Positions 25,869-33,554 of a stretch of 60,172 nucleotides of DNA are shown here, one piece after another. Numbering within the stretch: position 1 is the first letter of the stretch; the number at the start of each line of letters is the position of its first letter. The DNA comes from an uncultured Gammaproteobacteria bacterium (lineage in GTDB: Bacteria > Pseudomonadota > Gammaproteobacteria > Steroidobacterales > Woeseiaceae). Location: contig CALKYK010000517.1 of the NCBI GenBank assembly GCA_938003715.1, positions 1 to 60,172 on the forward strand, in the 5' to 3' direction. Under the pieces are notes generated by a model. It was not told the origin of the DNA. It saw only the letters and a program-made list of their open reading frames with translations, and did not search any database. The translations under genes were made by a program, and so were the position numbers.

Positions 25869-27331
25869 GGCAGGCAGTCCACGCGGTCGTAGCTCAACCG
25901 GCTCATCTCGTCCGTCTGCGGGCGCCGGTACCCGTACAGCACCTCGGTTCGCGCCTCGATACTCGCGAGAAGCGCATTGCCGAGGCGCAGCCCGTCGAGC
26001 CCGCGGCGCGTGCTGTAGTCCGTGAGGTATGCCGCGGCGAGATCTTCCTTGCCGGCCTCGAACAGCGCCTCTGCCGTATCCGCCACGGATGCCTGCTCGG
26101 CGATCAGCCGGTCCTCGAACGCGGTCAGCGCTTCGGTGACTTCGGGCAGGAATTTCTCCGGGTGGTCACAGGTGAAGTACATCAGGCGCTTGAACGTGCG
26201 GCCGGCAAACTCGGTCGCTTCCTGGATCTGCCAGTCCTCGGTGACGAAGCGCGTCGCCTCGCCTTTCGTCAGGTAGCGGTGCTTGCCGAACTGCGGCGCG
26301 ATCGTCTGAACGCCGATGCGATAGGGAATGAACGGCGAAGTGACGGATCCCGTCGGCGCGACCCACAGGAGGTTCATTTCCGGCCGGCCGCGATCCCTGA
26401 GTTCCGCCACCTGGCCGTAACCGGTGGAGTCTTTCGAGATGCGCGGATCGCGCACGGCGTTCAACATGTCGCGCAAACCGATCGGCGCTGCCGCGCGCAG
26501 TTCGGCTTCCATCGCGCTTCTCGGGTATCGTTCCTCGTCGACGCCGTAGATTCGTGTGACGTTGAACGGCTCGCCGGCGTCCGGATCGAACCAGCCCTGC
26601 TCCACGGCGAAGCTGATGAAGTTCGCCGAACCCATGTAGTCGTCGCGTTCGTGAAAGTCCAGCGGGATCTCGTGGATGTAGCCGGGGTAGGACATGCGCA
26701 CGTCGTCGGGACCGAGCCGCTCGGCGATCCAGAGCCCCTTGCCGCCGGCAAAGTTCAGAAGCACCCAGCCTTCGTTCTCGTCGGCGAACATGTGCGAGTT
26801 GCCGCCGTAGGTCGAGTAGCCGAATTCGTCGATAAGCTGGCCGACGATTTCCGCCGCCTCCCGCGCGCTGCGCGCACGCTCCATGACGATGCGCGACAGG
26901 TCGCTGTACTGCGGGCCGGTCTGCGGATTCGGCGTCATTTCGATGAGTTCCGGGCGCGACGGCGACCATACGTCGCGCGCCGCAACGTTGTGCTCGTTCA
27001 ATCCACCGTTCGTCAGCGGCGGCGGCAAGCCCCGGTACTCGGAATAGTTCATTGTCAGGTAGCGATACGTGTGCCGCACCTGCGGAATTTCGGTGAGGTA
27101 CCCGGGCATGAACGCTTCTTCGGTGACGCCGACCTTGATAGTCGCCCCGGCCGGATGATCTTTGGCCGGGACGATTTCCAGCCAGTGACTCGACACTTCG
27201 TCGCCCGAACCGCCGATCAGCACGCTGCCGTTCGCGGTCAGGTTCTTGCCGACGTAGATCGCGTAGCTGGCCATGGCACTGCCCGCTGCGAGCAGCGCGG
27301 CCAGCAGGAAAAGGCTTCGGATGAGTCGCAT
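25865..27331 (-). CDS. Peptidase C69-family (dipeptidase-like) secreted Ntn hydrolase
   Basis: 488 residues from ATG 27331, where a signal peptide begins; upstream in-frame starts add 53 residues without a signal. The fold is that of family C69 (PepD/secernin-like): YAIYVGKNLTANGSVLIGG, then LTNGGLNEHNVAARDVW, STYGGNSHMFADENEGWVL. In this family the mature N-terminal Cys is the nucleophile; here the predicted cleavage AMA/SYA leaves Ser22 instead. Ser can serve in Ntn hydrolases, so activity is possible but not certain. The product is probably periplasmic. It is the first gene of a five-gene operon and overlaps the phosphatase start. Confidence 0.85.
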   Translation of the reverse strand: MRLIRSLFLLAALLAAGSAMASYAIYVGKNLTANGSVLIGGSGDEVSSHWLEIVPAKDHPAGATIKVGVTEEAFMPGYLTEIPQVRHTYRYLTMNYSEYRGLPPPLTNGGLNEHNVAARDVWSPSRPELIEMTPNPQTGPQYSDLSRIVMERARSAREAAEIVGQLIDEFGYSTYGGNSHMFADENEGWVLLNFAGGKGLWIAERLGPDDVRMSYPGYIHEIPLDFHERDDYMGSANFISFAVEQGWFDPDAGEPFNVTRIYGVDEERYPRSAMEAELRAAAPIGLRDMLNAVRDPRISKDSTGYGQVAELRDRGRPEMNLLWVAPTGSVTSPFIPYRIGVQTIAPQFGKHRYLTKGEATRFVTEDWQIQEATEFAGRTFKRLMYFTCDHPEKFLPEVTEALTAFEDRLIAEQASVADTAEALFEAGKEDLAAAYLTDYSTRRGLDGLRLGNALLASIEARTEVLYGYRRPQTDEMSRLSYDRVDCLP

Positions 27332-27451
27332 GCGGTGTCTCGCCGATTCGTTTCGGAGCTCGTTTTTGTCTGTCGTTGCAGCGCCGGCGCGTAGCGGGCA
27401 CAGCATAGCACCGACCGGAACGAGCATGGCATCGCGCTTCGGCAAAAGACA

Positions 27452-27457
27452 TATAAT
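27452..27457 (+). promoter_or_regulatory. Possible -10 element (TATAAT) for the serine hydrolase gene
   Basis: A perfect TATAAT lies 63 bases before the ATG at 27520, in the 188-base gap between the divergent C69 operon and the serine hydrolase gene. No good -35 hexamer is found at 16-18 bases upstream, so the call is tentative. Confidence 0.35.
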
Positions 27458-27519
27458 GAAACGACCTGCGCGGCGCCGGACAACAGCCACGAACCGAAGG
27501 GCGCGCTGTCAATGACGAC

Positions 27520-29319
27520 ATGTTACTGAGAACGGCAAAAATTGCGGTTGCGGCCGCACTGGTCCTGTTGCTGCTGCCCGGTACGGCAGCCGCGGACCGC
27601 GCGCAGTTAAAGCGCGAGCGGCTGTACAGCGCAGCCCCTGCGCTGCCGGTCGCAAACAGGCACTTCCTGCCGGAGGGCGAATCCGCGCCCGCGCTGCATC
27701 GTTTTTCCGGCGTGCTGCTCATACCGGAACACGCAATGCAGAGCGAACCGCCATCGATCCGCCCTGCCGAAGTCAACGGCAAGCGTACGCAGCTTTTTCC
27801 TGCCGTCGAACTGCGTTTCGAATCGCATGACGGCCATCTCGTCCCCGCCGATCGCGGCATTCTCCGCGGCACCGGCGACAGCTACTGGCAAATCCAGGTC
27901 GAGCCCGGGCGAGTGTGGTCGGAAACCGGCGACGGAGGCCTGTCGCGGGCGTCGTTCCCGTTCCTCCTCACCAACGAGTTCGAAAACGAGACCTACAACG
28001 GCGTCGCCACGTTCCTGTACGACGACGAAACCGTATCGCAGCTCCGCTACCAGGTTGTGCAGCAGCTGGCGCCGTTTGTTGTGCAGACGCGATACGTTGC
28101 GGCGGCGCAGGTTGCGGTGGAGTACGAACGCGCGGCCGTCGTTGACCGGGAACTGATCGAAGCTTTCACACGCGAGCTCGAGGACCGCCTCGTGTGGCGG
28201 GACTGGTCGGAGTTGCAGCGCGGGTTCGGCGTCGACTTGCTTGCAGATTTCGATTCGGGCATCGAGCCGCAGCTTGTCGCCGCCAGCGGCCTCGTCATCG
28301 ACGGCGAGGTATACGTGCGATCCATGAATACCCCGTACGGGGCATTCCCGTACCCGCGCCAGATGCGCCACGGCGTCTGGTCCGTAACCAAGACCGCGGC
28401 GGGACTGGTTACGCTGCTGCGCATGGCGCAGAAGTACGGCGACGAGATTCTGGACTACCGGATTCGCGACTACGTGGACGTTTCGGCGGATCACGACGGG
28501 TGGCGGGACGTGACGTTCCGGCATGCAATGAGCATGGCGACCGGCATCGGCACCGGCACGCTGAACGTCGAGCCGAACATCATCGGCGTCGGCGATGCGA
28601 GCAACCCGGCCAACAACGCCGGCTTCGACGACTACATGCGCTGGTACTTTGCGCCGACGGCGGCTGAAAAACTGGCTCACGTCTTCGAGGTGCCGAGTTA
28701 TCCCTGGGGCCCGGGCGTTCACGCCCGTTACCGCGACCGCGACATTTTCACGCTGTCGGCCGCACTCGCCGCACTGTACCGGCAGCGGGAAGGGTCGGAC
28801 GCGAGCATTTGGCAGATGATGATGGACGAGGTATACCGGCCGATCGGCATCCATCATTTACCGAAGCTGCACACGCAGGAAGCCGACGGCGGCGGCATCC
28901 CGCTGCTTGCCTGGGGTCTGTACGTCACGATCGACGACATCGCGAAGATCGCGATGCTGTTGCAGAACGGTGGCGCCCACGACGACGTGCAATTGCTCAG
29001 CCGCGCCGGCGTGGCGGAGGCGATGTACGAGAACGGCGTCGTCGGCCTGCCGACCGGCGAGTCGAACGAATTCGGGCCCAAGAGCTACCACCTGTCGCTG
29101 TGGCACGAGAACTATCGCACCGAGGCAGGCAATGTTTATACGGCGCCACGCATGTCGGGCTACGGCGGCAACATCGTGCAGATGATGCCGAACGGAATGA
29201 TCGGTTTTCGCTTCGGCACCGGCGGCGACCGGCCGCTGGAGCAGATGACTGTCGTCGCGGACAAAATGCGCCCGTTCGACGACTTCGGGAAAACGCAGCG
29301 CCGACTAACAGCCAGGTAA
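27520..29319 (+). CDS. Secreted serine hydrolase, beta-lactamase/esterase (class C-like) family
   Basis: 599 residues. A Sec signal peptide (about 1-25, ending TAAA) precedes a roughly 230-residue N-terminal region of unclear fold, then a beta-lactamase-type domain. SxxK is Ser288-Val-Thr-Lys291 in WSVTKTAAG; the YxN-position motif appears as ARYRDRDIF, and SGYGGN near the C-terminus fills the KTG/HxG role. Such proteins include esterases, D-aminopeptidases and true beta-lactamases. The long N-terminal extension argues against a simple AmpC. YbjQ-like follows 25 bases later and may be co-transcribed. Confidence 0.85.
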   Translation: MLLRTAKIAVAAALVLLLLPGTAAADRAQLKRERLYSAAPALPVANRHFLPEGESAPALHRFSGVLLIPEHAMQSEPPSIRPAEVNGKRTQLFPAVELRFESHDGHLVPADRGILRGTGDSYWQIQVEPGRVWSETGDGGLSRASFPFLLTNEFENETYNGVATFLYDDETVSQLRYQVVQQLAPFVVQTRYVAAAQVAVEYERAAVVDRELIEAFTRELEDRLVWRDWSELQRGFGVDLLADFDSGIEPQLVAASGLVIDGEVYVRSMNTPYGAFPYPRQMRHGVWSVTKTAAGLVTLLRMAQKYGDEILDYRIRDYVDVSADHDGWRDVTFRHAMSMATGIGTGTLNVEPNIIGVGDASNPANNAGFDDYMRWYFAPTAAEKLAHVFEVPSYPWGPGVHARYRDRDIFTLSAALAALYRQREGSDASIWQMMMDEVYRPIGIHHLPKLHTQEADGGGIPLLAWGLYVTIDDIAKIAMLLQNGGAHDDVQLLSRAGVAEAMYENGVVGLPTGESNEFGPKSYHLSLWHENYRTEAGNVYTAPRMSGYGGNIVQMMPNGMIGFRFGTGGDRPLEQMTVVADKMRPFDDFGKTQRRLTAR

Positions 29320-29344
29320 TCTATTTCGACTTCGAGGGACGCCA

Positions 29345-29665
29345 ATGCAACTATCGACCACGCCCAGCCTGGAAGGCATGAAAATCAATCGCTACTACGG
29401 CGTCGTCACCGGCGAAGCAATCCTCGGCGCGAACATCTTTCGCGATTTTTTTGCCAGCATCCGCGACATCGTCGGCGGGCGGTCCGCCGCATACGAGAAA
29501 GAACTGGCGAAGGCGAGGGAAATAGCATTCGAAGAGATGTCGCAGAAAGCCTCGGAAATGGGAGCCAATGCGATCGTCGGCATCGACATCGATTACGAGA
29601 CGGTCGGCGCCGACGGCGGCATGCTGATGGTCAGCGTCAGCGGTACGGCCGTGTCCGCGAGCTGA
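29345..29665 (+). CDS. YbjQ/UPF0145-family protein
   Basis: 106 residues, the normal size of the family. The characteristic strand-helix pattern is present: YYGVVTGEAILGANIFRDFF, an amphipathic helix ARE-IAFEEMSQKASEMGANAIVGID, and a last strand MLMVSVSGTAV. The family forms pentameric rings and is sometimes labelled heavy-metal binding, but its function is not established. It is 25 bases after the serine hydrolase and convergent with the methyltransferase (7 bases). Confidence 0.9.
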   Translation: MQLSTTPSLEGMKINRYYGVVTGEAILGANIFRDFFASIRDIVGGRSAAYEKELAKAREIAFEEMSQKASEMGANAIVGIDIDYETVGADGGMLMVSVSGTAVSAS

Positions 29666-29672
29666 CGGAGAT

Positions 29673-30446
29673 TCAGCCCGGTCGACGCGCGCGGCAGTAT
29701 CCTTGCCGCATTTCGCCCTTTTCACACACCACGACCATCGCCCGCCAGTTCTCGACGAAGTAGTCGGCGTCCTTCTGCCCGAGCGCCTCGACCATGCGCG
29801 GATACATTTCGCCCCTCATCAGTTCGTACTCGCGGCGCACCTCGGCGCGGTACCAGTCGGACGCATCCACGACCTGTACTTCAGTGAAGCCGCAGCTCTC
29901 GAAATGCTGCCGGTACTCATCGAGTGTCTGCAGGGCATAGGTGAGCCCTTCCATCTTGAACCAGTAGTGCATGTCGTCGGAAAGCTCGGCATCCGACTTC
30001 GTCCAGTCGTAGCAGGAAAGCCAGCCGCCCGGCACGAGTACGCGGTAACACTCGTTGAATACTGCGGCCTTGTCCTCGACCTGGGTGACGGCGCCGGAGG
30101 TCAGCACGAAATCGAAGGACTCGTCGGGAAAGTCGAGCGGACCGGCCTCGACCGTGAGGAACCGGCAGCGGTCAGACAGGCCCTTTTTCGCCGCGGCGGC
30201 ATTGGCGCGCTCGACCAGCGGCGTCTCGAGGTCGATGCCGGTGACTTCGAGGCCCCAGTTCGTTGCCATCTCGAATGCCGGGCCGCCGATGCCGCAGCCG
30301 ATATCGAGCGCTTTCTTGCCGTGCGTATCGAATCCCTCGAGCATTTTCGCCACATTGCCGGGCCCGCCGGGCGCCATGTAGCCCTCGCCCCAGATCAGCT
30401 CGAGCATCGTGATCAGCGCATCGTGGTACTCGTTGTCGTGACTCAT
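29673..30446 (-). CDS. Class I SAM-dependent methyltransferase
   Basis: 257 residues from ATG 30446; a longer reading to 30560 runs into the sulfotransferase gene and is rejected. SAM-binding motif I is KALDIGCGIGG, with the acidic ribose ligand in VTGIDLETP and motif IV in FDFVLTSGAVTQ. The helical cap and motif spacing resemble phosphoethanolamine/sterol/gamma-tocopherol-type small-molecule methyltransferases, a guess only. The gene follows the sulfotransferase by 25 bases, suggesting a two-gene unit that modifies one small molecule. Confidence 0.88.
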   Translation of the reverse strand: MSHDNEYHDALITMLELIWGEGYMAPGGPGNVAKMLEGFDTHGKKALDIGCGIGGPAFEMATNWGLEVTGIDLETPLVERANAAAAKKGLSDRCRFLTVEAGPLDFPDESFDFVLTSGAVTQVEDKAAVFNECYRVLVPGGWLSCYDWTKSDAELSDDMHYWFKMEGLTYALQTLDEYRQHFESCGFTEVQVVDASDWYRAEVRREYELMRGEMYPRMVEALGQKDADYFVENWRAMVVVCEKGEMRQGYCRARRPG

Positions 30447-30471
30447 TGGCGCGGTGATTCGGAGCGTCCGG

Positions 30472-31374
30472 CTAGCGCATTTCGCCGGTCGCCAGCCAAT
30501 GCGCGCAGTCGGCACCGAGTTCTTCTTCGGCGCGACGCTCGTACTCCGAGACGTCGTCATCGGTCAACAGGTCGCGCCAGCGTCCGTTGACACCTTTGTG
30601 AATGAACGTTTCCGCGCCGCCGTCCCAGAACGCGCCACCGAGCGGAACGCTTTTTGTCGAGTTCTTTTTCATGTAATCGAAACTGCAGTGCAAGAGGATA
30701 TCGGCCCACTTGTCCTCATTGACCGGTATCTCGAGAAATTCCGCGATGCGCCTTATTTCCCCGGGCATGTCTTTCTTCAGATTCGAGAAATGGACCAGCT
30801 CAACATTCGGCAATTCGCGAATGGACCACCACGAGCGAATGTTTTCCCAGAACGACCACCACGGGTAGCCGTCCTTGTCCAGCCAGTCGCGGAAGTACTG
30901 CACGATCGATTCGGTTGGCGGCGGCATCGGCGGTCCGACTCTGCCCGGCGTGTTGTTGAGCGCGTCATACCAGGTGTCGTTCGCGTTGGCATGATGGTTG
31001 TACAGGCTCCATACGACGTCGCGGCCGTCCCGGGCGATGTACAGATACTTCGCTTTCGGCGAAAACACGAGTGCATCGACGGGGAGGTGAGTTTTCAGGA
31101 ACCGGCGGTGCGTCTGTGCCTCGACGAGCGGAAGCTTCACCTCTTTCGGCGGCACGCGAAGGTCCAGCCATGGCGACATTTCCGCGGTCTCGAGACCTTC
31201 CGCACCGTCGAACAGCAGCTGCGCGATGATCTGCTGCATCCAGGTCGTGCCTGATTTCGCGTAGGTCGCCACGATGATGTCGTCATCGCGAAATTCCAGG
31301 TCGTCCCAGATCGTCGAATCGAAATGATGGCTGTGCAGGTCGCGAGTCTTCTTCGGAAATGCTGCGGCGCACAT
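30472..31374 (-). CDS. PAPS-dependent sulfotransferase (cytosolic SULT-like)
   Basis: 300 residues. The 5'-phosphosulfate loop is YAKSGTTWMQQ (about residues 38-48) and the 3'-phosphate site is ARDGRDVVWS, both hallmarks of sulfotransferase_1. The FLKTHLPVD segment with the catalytic His is present. It transfers sulfate from PAPS to a hydroxyl or amine of an unknown acceptor. The ATG has AAGGAGA immediately upstream. PAPS synthesis genes are not in the window. Followed by a methyltransferase gene on the same strand. Confidence 0.92.
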   Translation of the reverse strand: MCAAAFPKKTRDLHSHHFDSTIWDDLEFRDDDIIVATYAKSGTTWMQQIIAQLLFDGAEGLETAEMSPWLDLRVPPKEVKLPLVEAQTHRRFLKTHLPVDALVFSPKAKYLYIARDGRDVVWSLYNHHANANDTWYDALNNTPGRVGPPMPPPTESIVQYFRDWLDKDGYPWWSFWENIRSWWSIRELPNVELVHFSNLKKDMPGEIRRIAEFLEIPVNEDKWADILLHCSFDYMKKNSTKSVPLGGAFWDGGAETFIHKGVNGRWRDLLTDDDVSEYERRAEEELGADCAHWLATGEMR

Positions 31375-31464
31375 TGTTGTTCTCCTTGTCGGCGCGTCGA
31401 CGATGGTGGCGAGCCCATCACGTTAGAATAGGCATCATAAGCGGCACAAGGCGACGGGGGAACC

Positions 31465-31797
31465 GTGTTCCACATGCTCACCTGTTTCAATCTCAGGGAC
31501 GGCGTCACGATCGACGAATTTCGGGCCGCCCTGAACGCGTTTCACGAGCATCTCGTCGAGGGCGCATTCGTCCACGCCACGGGCCCTGTCGGCCAGCGGC
31601 AACGGCACGAAGTGATGGACACGGACGACGAACGCGACCACGAGTATTTTTTCATCATGACGTTTCGCGATCGCGCGCAGTGCGATCGCGCCGTCGAGTA
31701 CATTTATCGGCACGACGAACCGGCCGAATCGATTCATCACCGGGTCTACGAGAAGATCGCCGATCCCGTGTTCATCTGCTGGGAGGATGTCGAATGA
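31465..31797 (+). CDS. Small protein with a Dabb-like alpha/beta fold
   Basis: 110 residues from GTG 31465 with GGGGGAA just upstream. The sequence starts with a strand (MFHMLTCFNL), then VTIDEFRAALNAFHEHL, and ends with a strand holding DPVFICWEDVE; this is the ferredoxin-like pattern of stress-responsive A/B barrel (Dabb) and related dimeric proteins. No catalytic residues can be named. It is divergent from the sulfotransferase with a 90-base shared upstream region. Confidence 0.72.
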   Translation: MFHMLTCFNLRDGVTIDEFRAALNAFHEHLVEGAFVHATGPVGQRQRHEVMDTDDERDHEYFFIMTFRDRAQCDRAVEYIYRHDEPAESIHHRVYEKIADPVFICWEDVE

Positions 31798-31998
31798 CAA
31801 ATAGGAATCACGTCCGATAGTCACTACTGACAAGGCGCATACGAACGCCACCTGGTCCGCCGGTAGAGAGTGTCAATTAATTTTGGCGCGATGCGCCGCG
31901 ACCCTGCATTACACGCGAACCGAAATGATTCCGGTCCCGCGGCAATTCGCGCCCGGCGAGCCGCATGGCCCGCCGGACAAGAATCTCATTGTCGGGCC

Positions 31999-32748
31999 TC
32001 AAAAGCTGATGTCGGGGCGATAACGAAGTATGCGCAGATCGCTAGCCAGCGTCATCTCTCGCGCCGGCATTACAAGTGCCGAATATTCCTCGTCGCTCAG
32101 GTAATTCAACGCCCCGCGCGGTCGCTGCAAGGCCGCCCAGTTTTCAAGACGCGCAGCGACCACCCAGGTAGTGGCATTGCCTCCATAGACCTGGTGGTTG
32201 AATGAGACCCCTTTGGCGCCACCTTTCTTCAGTGCAGGCACGAGCTTGTCCGCAACCCAGGTGTGATATTCACCCATGTGCGTTGGCTTGACCGTCGTAG
32301 TGCGCAGCAGCAAAAGGTCCGGTTCGCTTCCTTCCTCAGGCGATATCGTCCACTCGCGATGACTGCGCAGGATGGTTCGCTCGCTCGATTCCGTGACATC
32401 GAGAATCGCAGCAACCCACTCCGCCCAGTCGTCCTCGTTCATCACGGGCTCGTTCGGTTCATCCAGCTCGGCGAGATCGTCTACCGGCGCAACGATGTGG
32501 AAGGTCGCCAGATCTCCGCGAATTTCCTGCCATACCCCGCGACCCGGCCTGCCGTCCGCCTTCAGCGCCTCTGATAACTGAATCTGCAGCCGTACAAAGT
32601 CGTTGACGCGGCCCGGCTTGACATGCACTTCCCGGACCTGAATCCAGGTGCGCTCGACTTCCTGTGCGATGCTGATCGCCGGCATTGCCAGCGCGATTGA
32701 GATGAGCATACCGGCGACGGCCGGAATCCCGTTTCGATGAATGGTCAT
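31999..32748 (-). CDS. Secreted protein with two ferredoxin-like (NIPSNAP/ABM-type) repeats
   Basis: 249 residues from ATG 32748, with GGGGAGC 6-12 bases upstream. A Sec signal (about 1-28, ending SIAQ) indicates export. The mature part contains two similar units: WIQVREVHVKPGRVNDFVRL and, later, LLLRTTTVKPTHMGEYHTWV, each beginning a strand-helix unit of the dimeric alpha/beta barrel type. Function unknown. It stands alone; about 200 bases on either side are non-coding. Confidence 0.75.
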   Translation of the reverse strand: MTIHRNGIPAVAGMLISIALAMPAISIAQEVERTWIQVREVHVKPGRVNDFVRLQIQLSEALKADGRPGRGVWQEIRGDLATFHIVAPVDDLAELDEPNEPVMNEDDWAEWVAAILDVTESSERTILRSHREWTISPEEGSEPDLLLLRTTTVKPTHMGEYHTWVADKLVPALKKGGAKGVSFNHQVYGGNATTWVVAARLENWAALQRPRGALNYLSDEEYSALVMPAREMTLASDLRILRYRPDISF

Positions 32749-32960
32749 GGCTTGCTCCCCGATTTTATTCTTGCCTAAAGAGCGGTTTTCAGGCGTGCCC
32801 ATTCAGTGTAGTAGCTCGAATCGTGATCGGGCGGTAAACCGTCCGGATCGGAAACAATTACGGCGCCTGAACTAGACTGTTAACAGCCCAGCAATCAGCA
32901 GGGACCGTCCAGGATCAGTATTCACTAATGATCGGGGAACGGTCTGCTCCGGAGGACAGC

Positions 32961-33497
32961 ATGCAATCACAGAACCTGAACGACTGGCTGCAGATCGTAG
33001 GGGCAGCCGGAATCATCGCGTCGCTGATATTCGTTGGCATGCAGCTCAGGCAGACGCAGAAAATCGCCATTGCCGCTCAATACCAGGCACGACATGAATC
33101 CTCGCTGGAGAACCTGCGAGCACACCTGCACAGCGGCGAAGTACTGAGAATCAGGGGCACTTTCATTTCCGAATCGGTCGCGAGCGACCCGGAAATTGAC
33201 GAGGTGCCCAAAGCGCTGACATTGGAATTACCGATCGAAATTGTTGCCGCTTATCAGCTGCTCAGTGAAATGAACAAGAAAACAGCCGACAATCTCTACT
33301 ACCAGTACCAGTCCGGATTTCTGTCCGACGAAGCCTGGAACGCCTTTCGTGCCGAACTAAAAGCCTTACTCTCTCAATCCGGGCCGCCCGGATCGATACT
33401 GCGATTCGACATCGAGCATTATCCCGACCAGTTCCGGGAATCTTTCCACGAATTGCTGATTCAGATCATTGCCGAAATCGACGCCGATTCCGCCTGA
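32961..33497 (+). CDS. Small membrane-anchored protein of unknown function
   Basis: 178 residues from ATG 32961, chosen for the GGAGG at 32951-32955. An N-terminal membrane helix (about 9-26, IVGAAGIIASLIFVGMQL) is followed by a hydrophilic helical domain beginning QTQKIAIAAQYQARHES. The pattern (short N-terminus, one helix, conserved Q-R-Q-T after it) recurs in uncharacterised marine proteobacterial proteins. No enzymatic motif. Confidence 0.75.
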   Translation: MQSQNLNDWLQIVGAAGIIASLIFVGMQLRQTQKIAIAAQYQARHESSLENLRAHLHSGEVLRIRGTFISESVASDPEIDEVPKALTLELPIEIVAAYQLLSEMNKKTADNLYYQYQSGFLSDEAWNAFRAELKALLSQSGPPGSILRFDIEHYPDQFRESFHELLIQIIAEIDADSA

Positions 33498-33554
33498 TCT
33501 GGCGACGCGGCGTGTATTGATTCGGCCGTAGGCGCCTCGCAAGGACGGAAGGCG

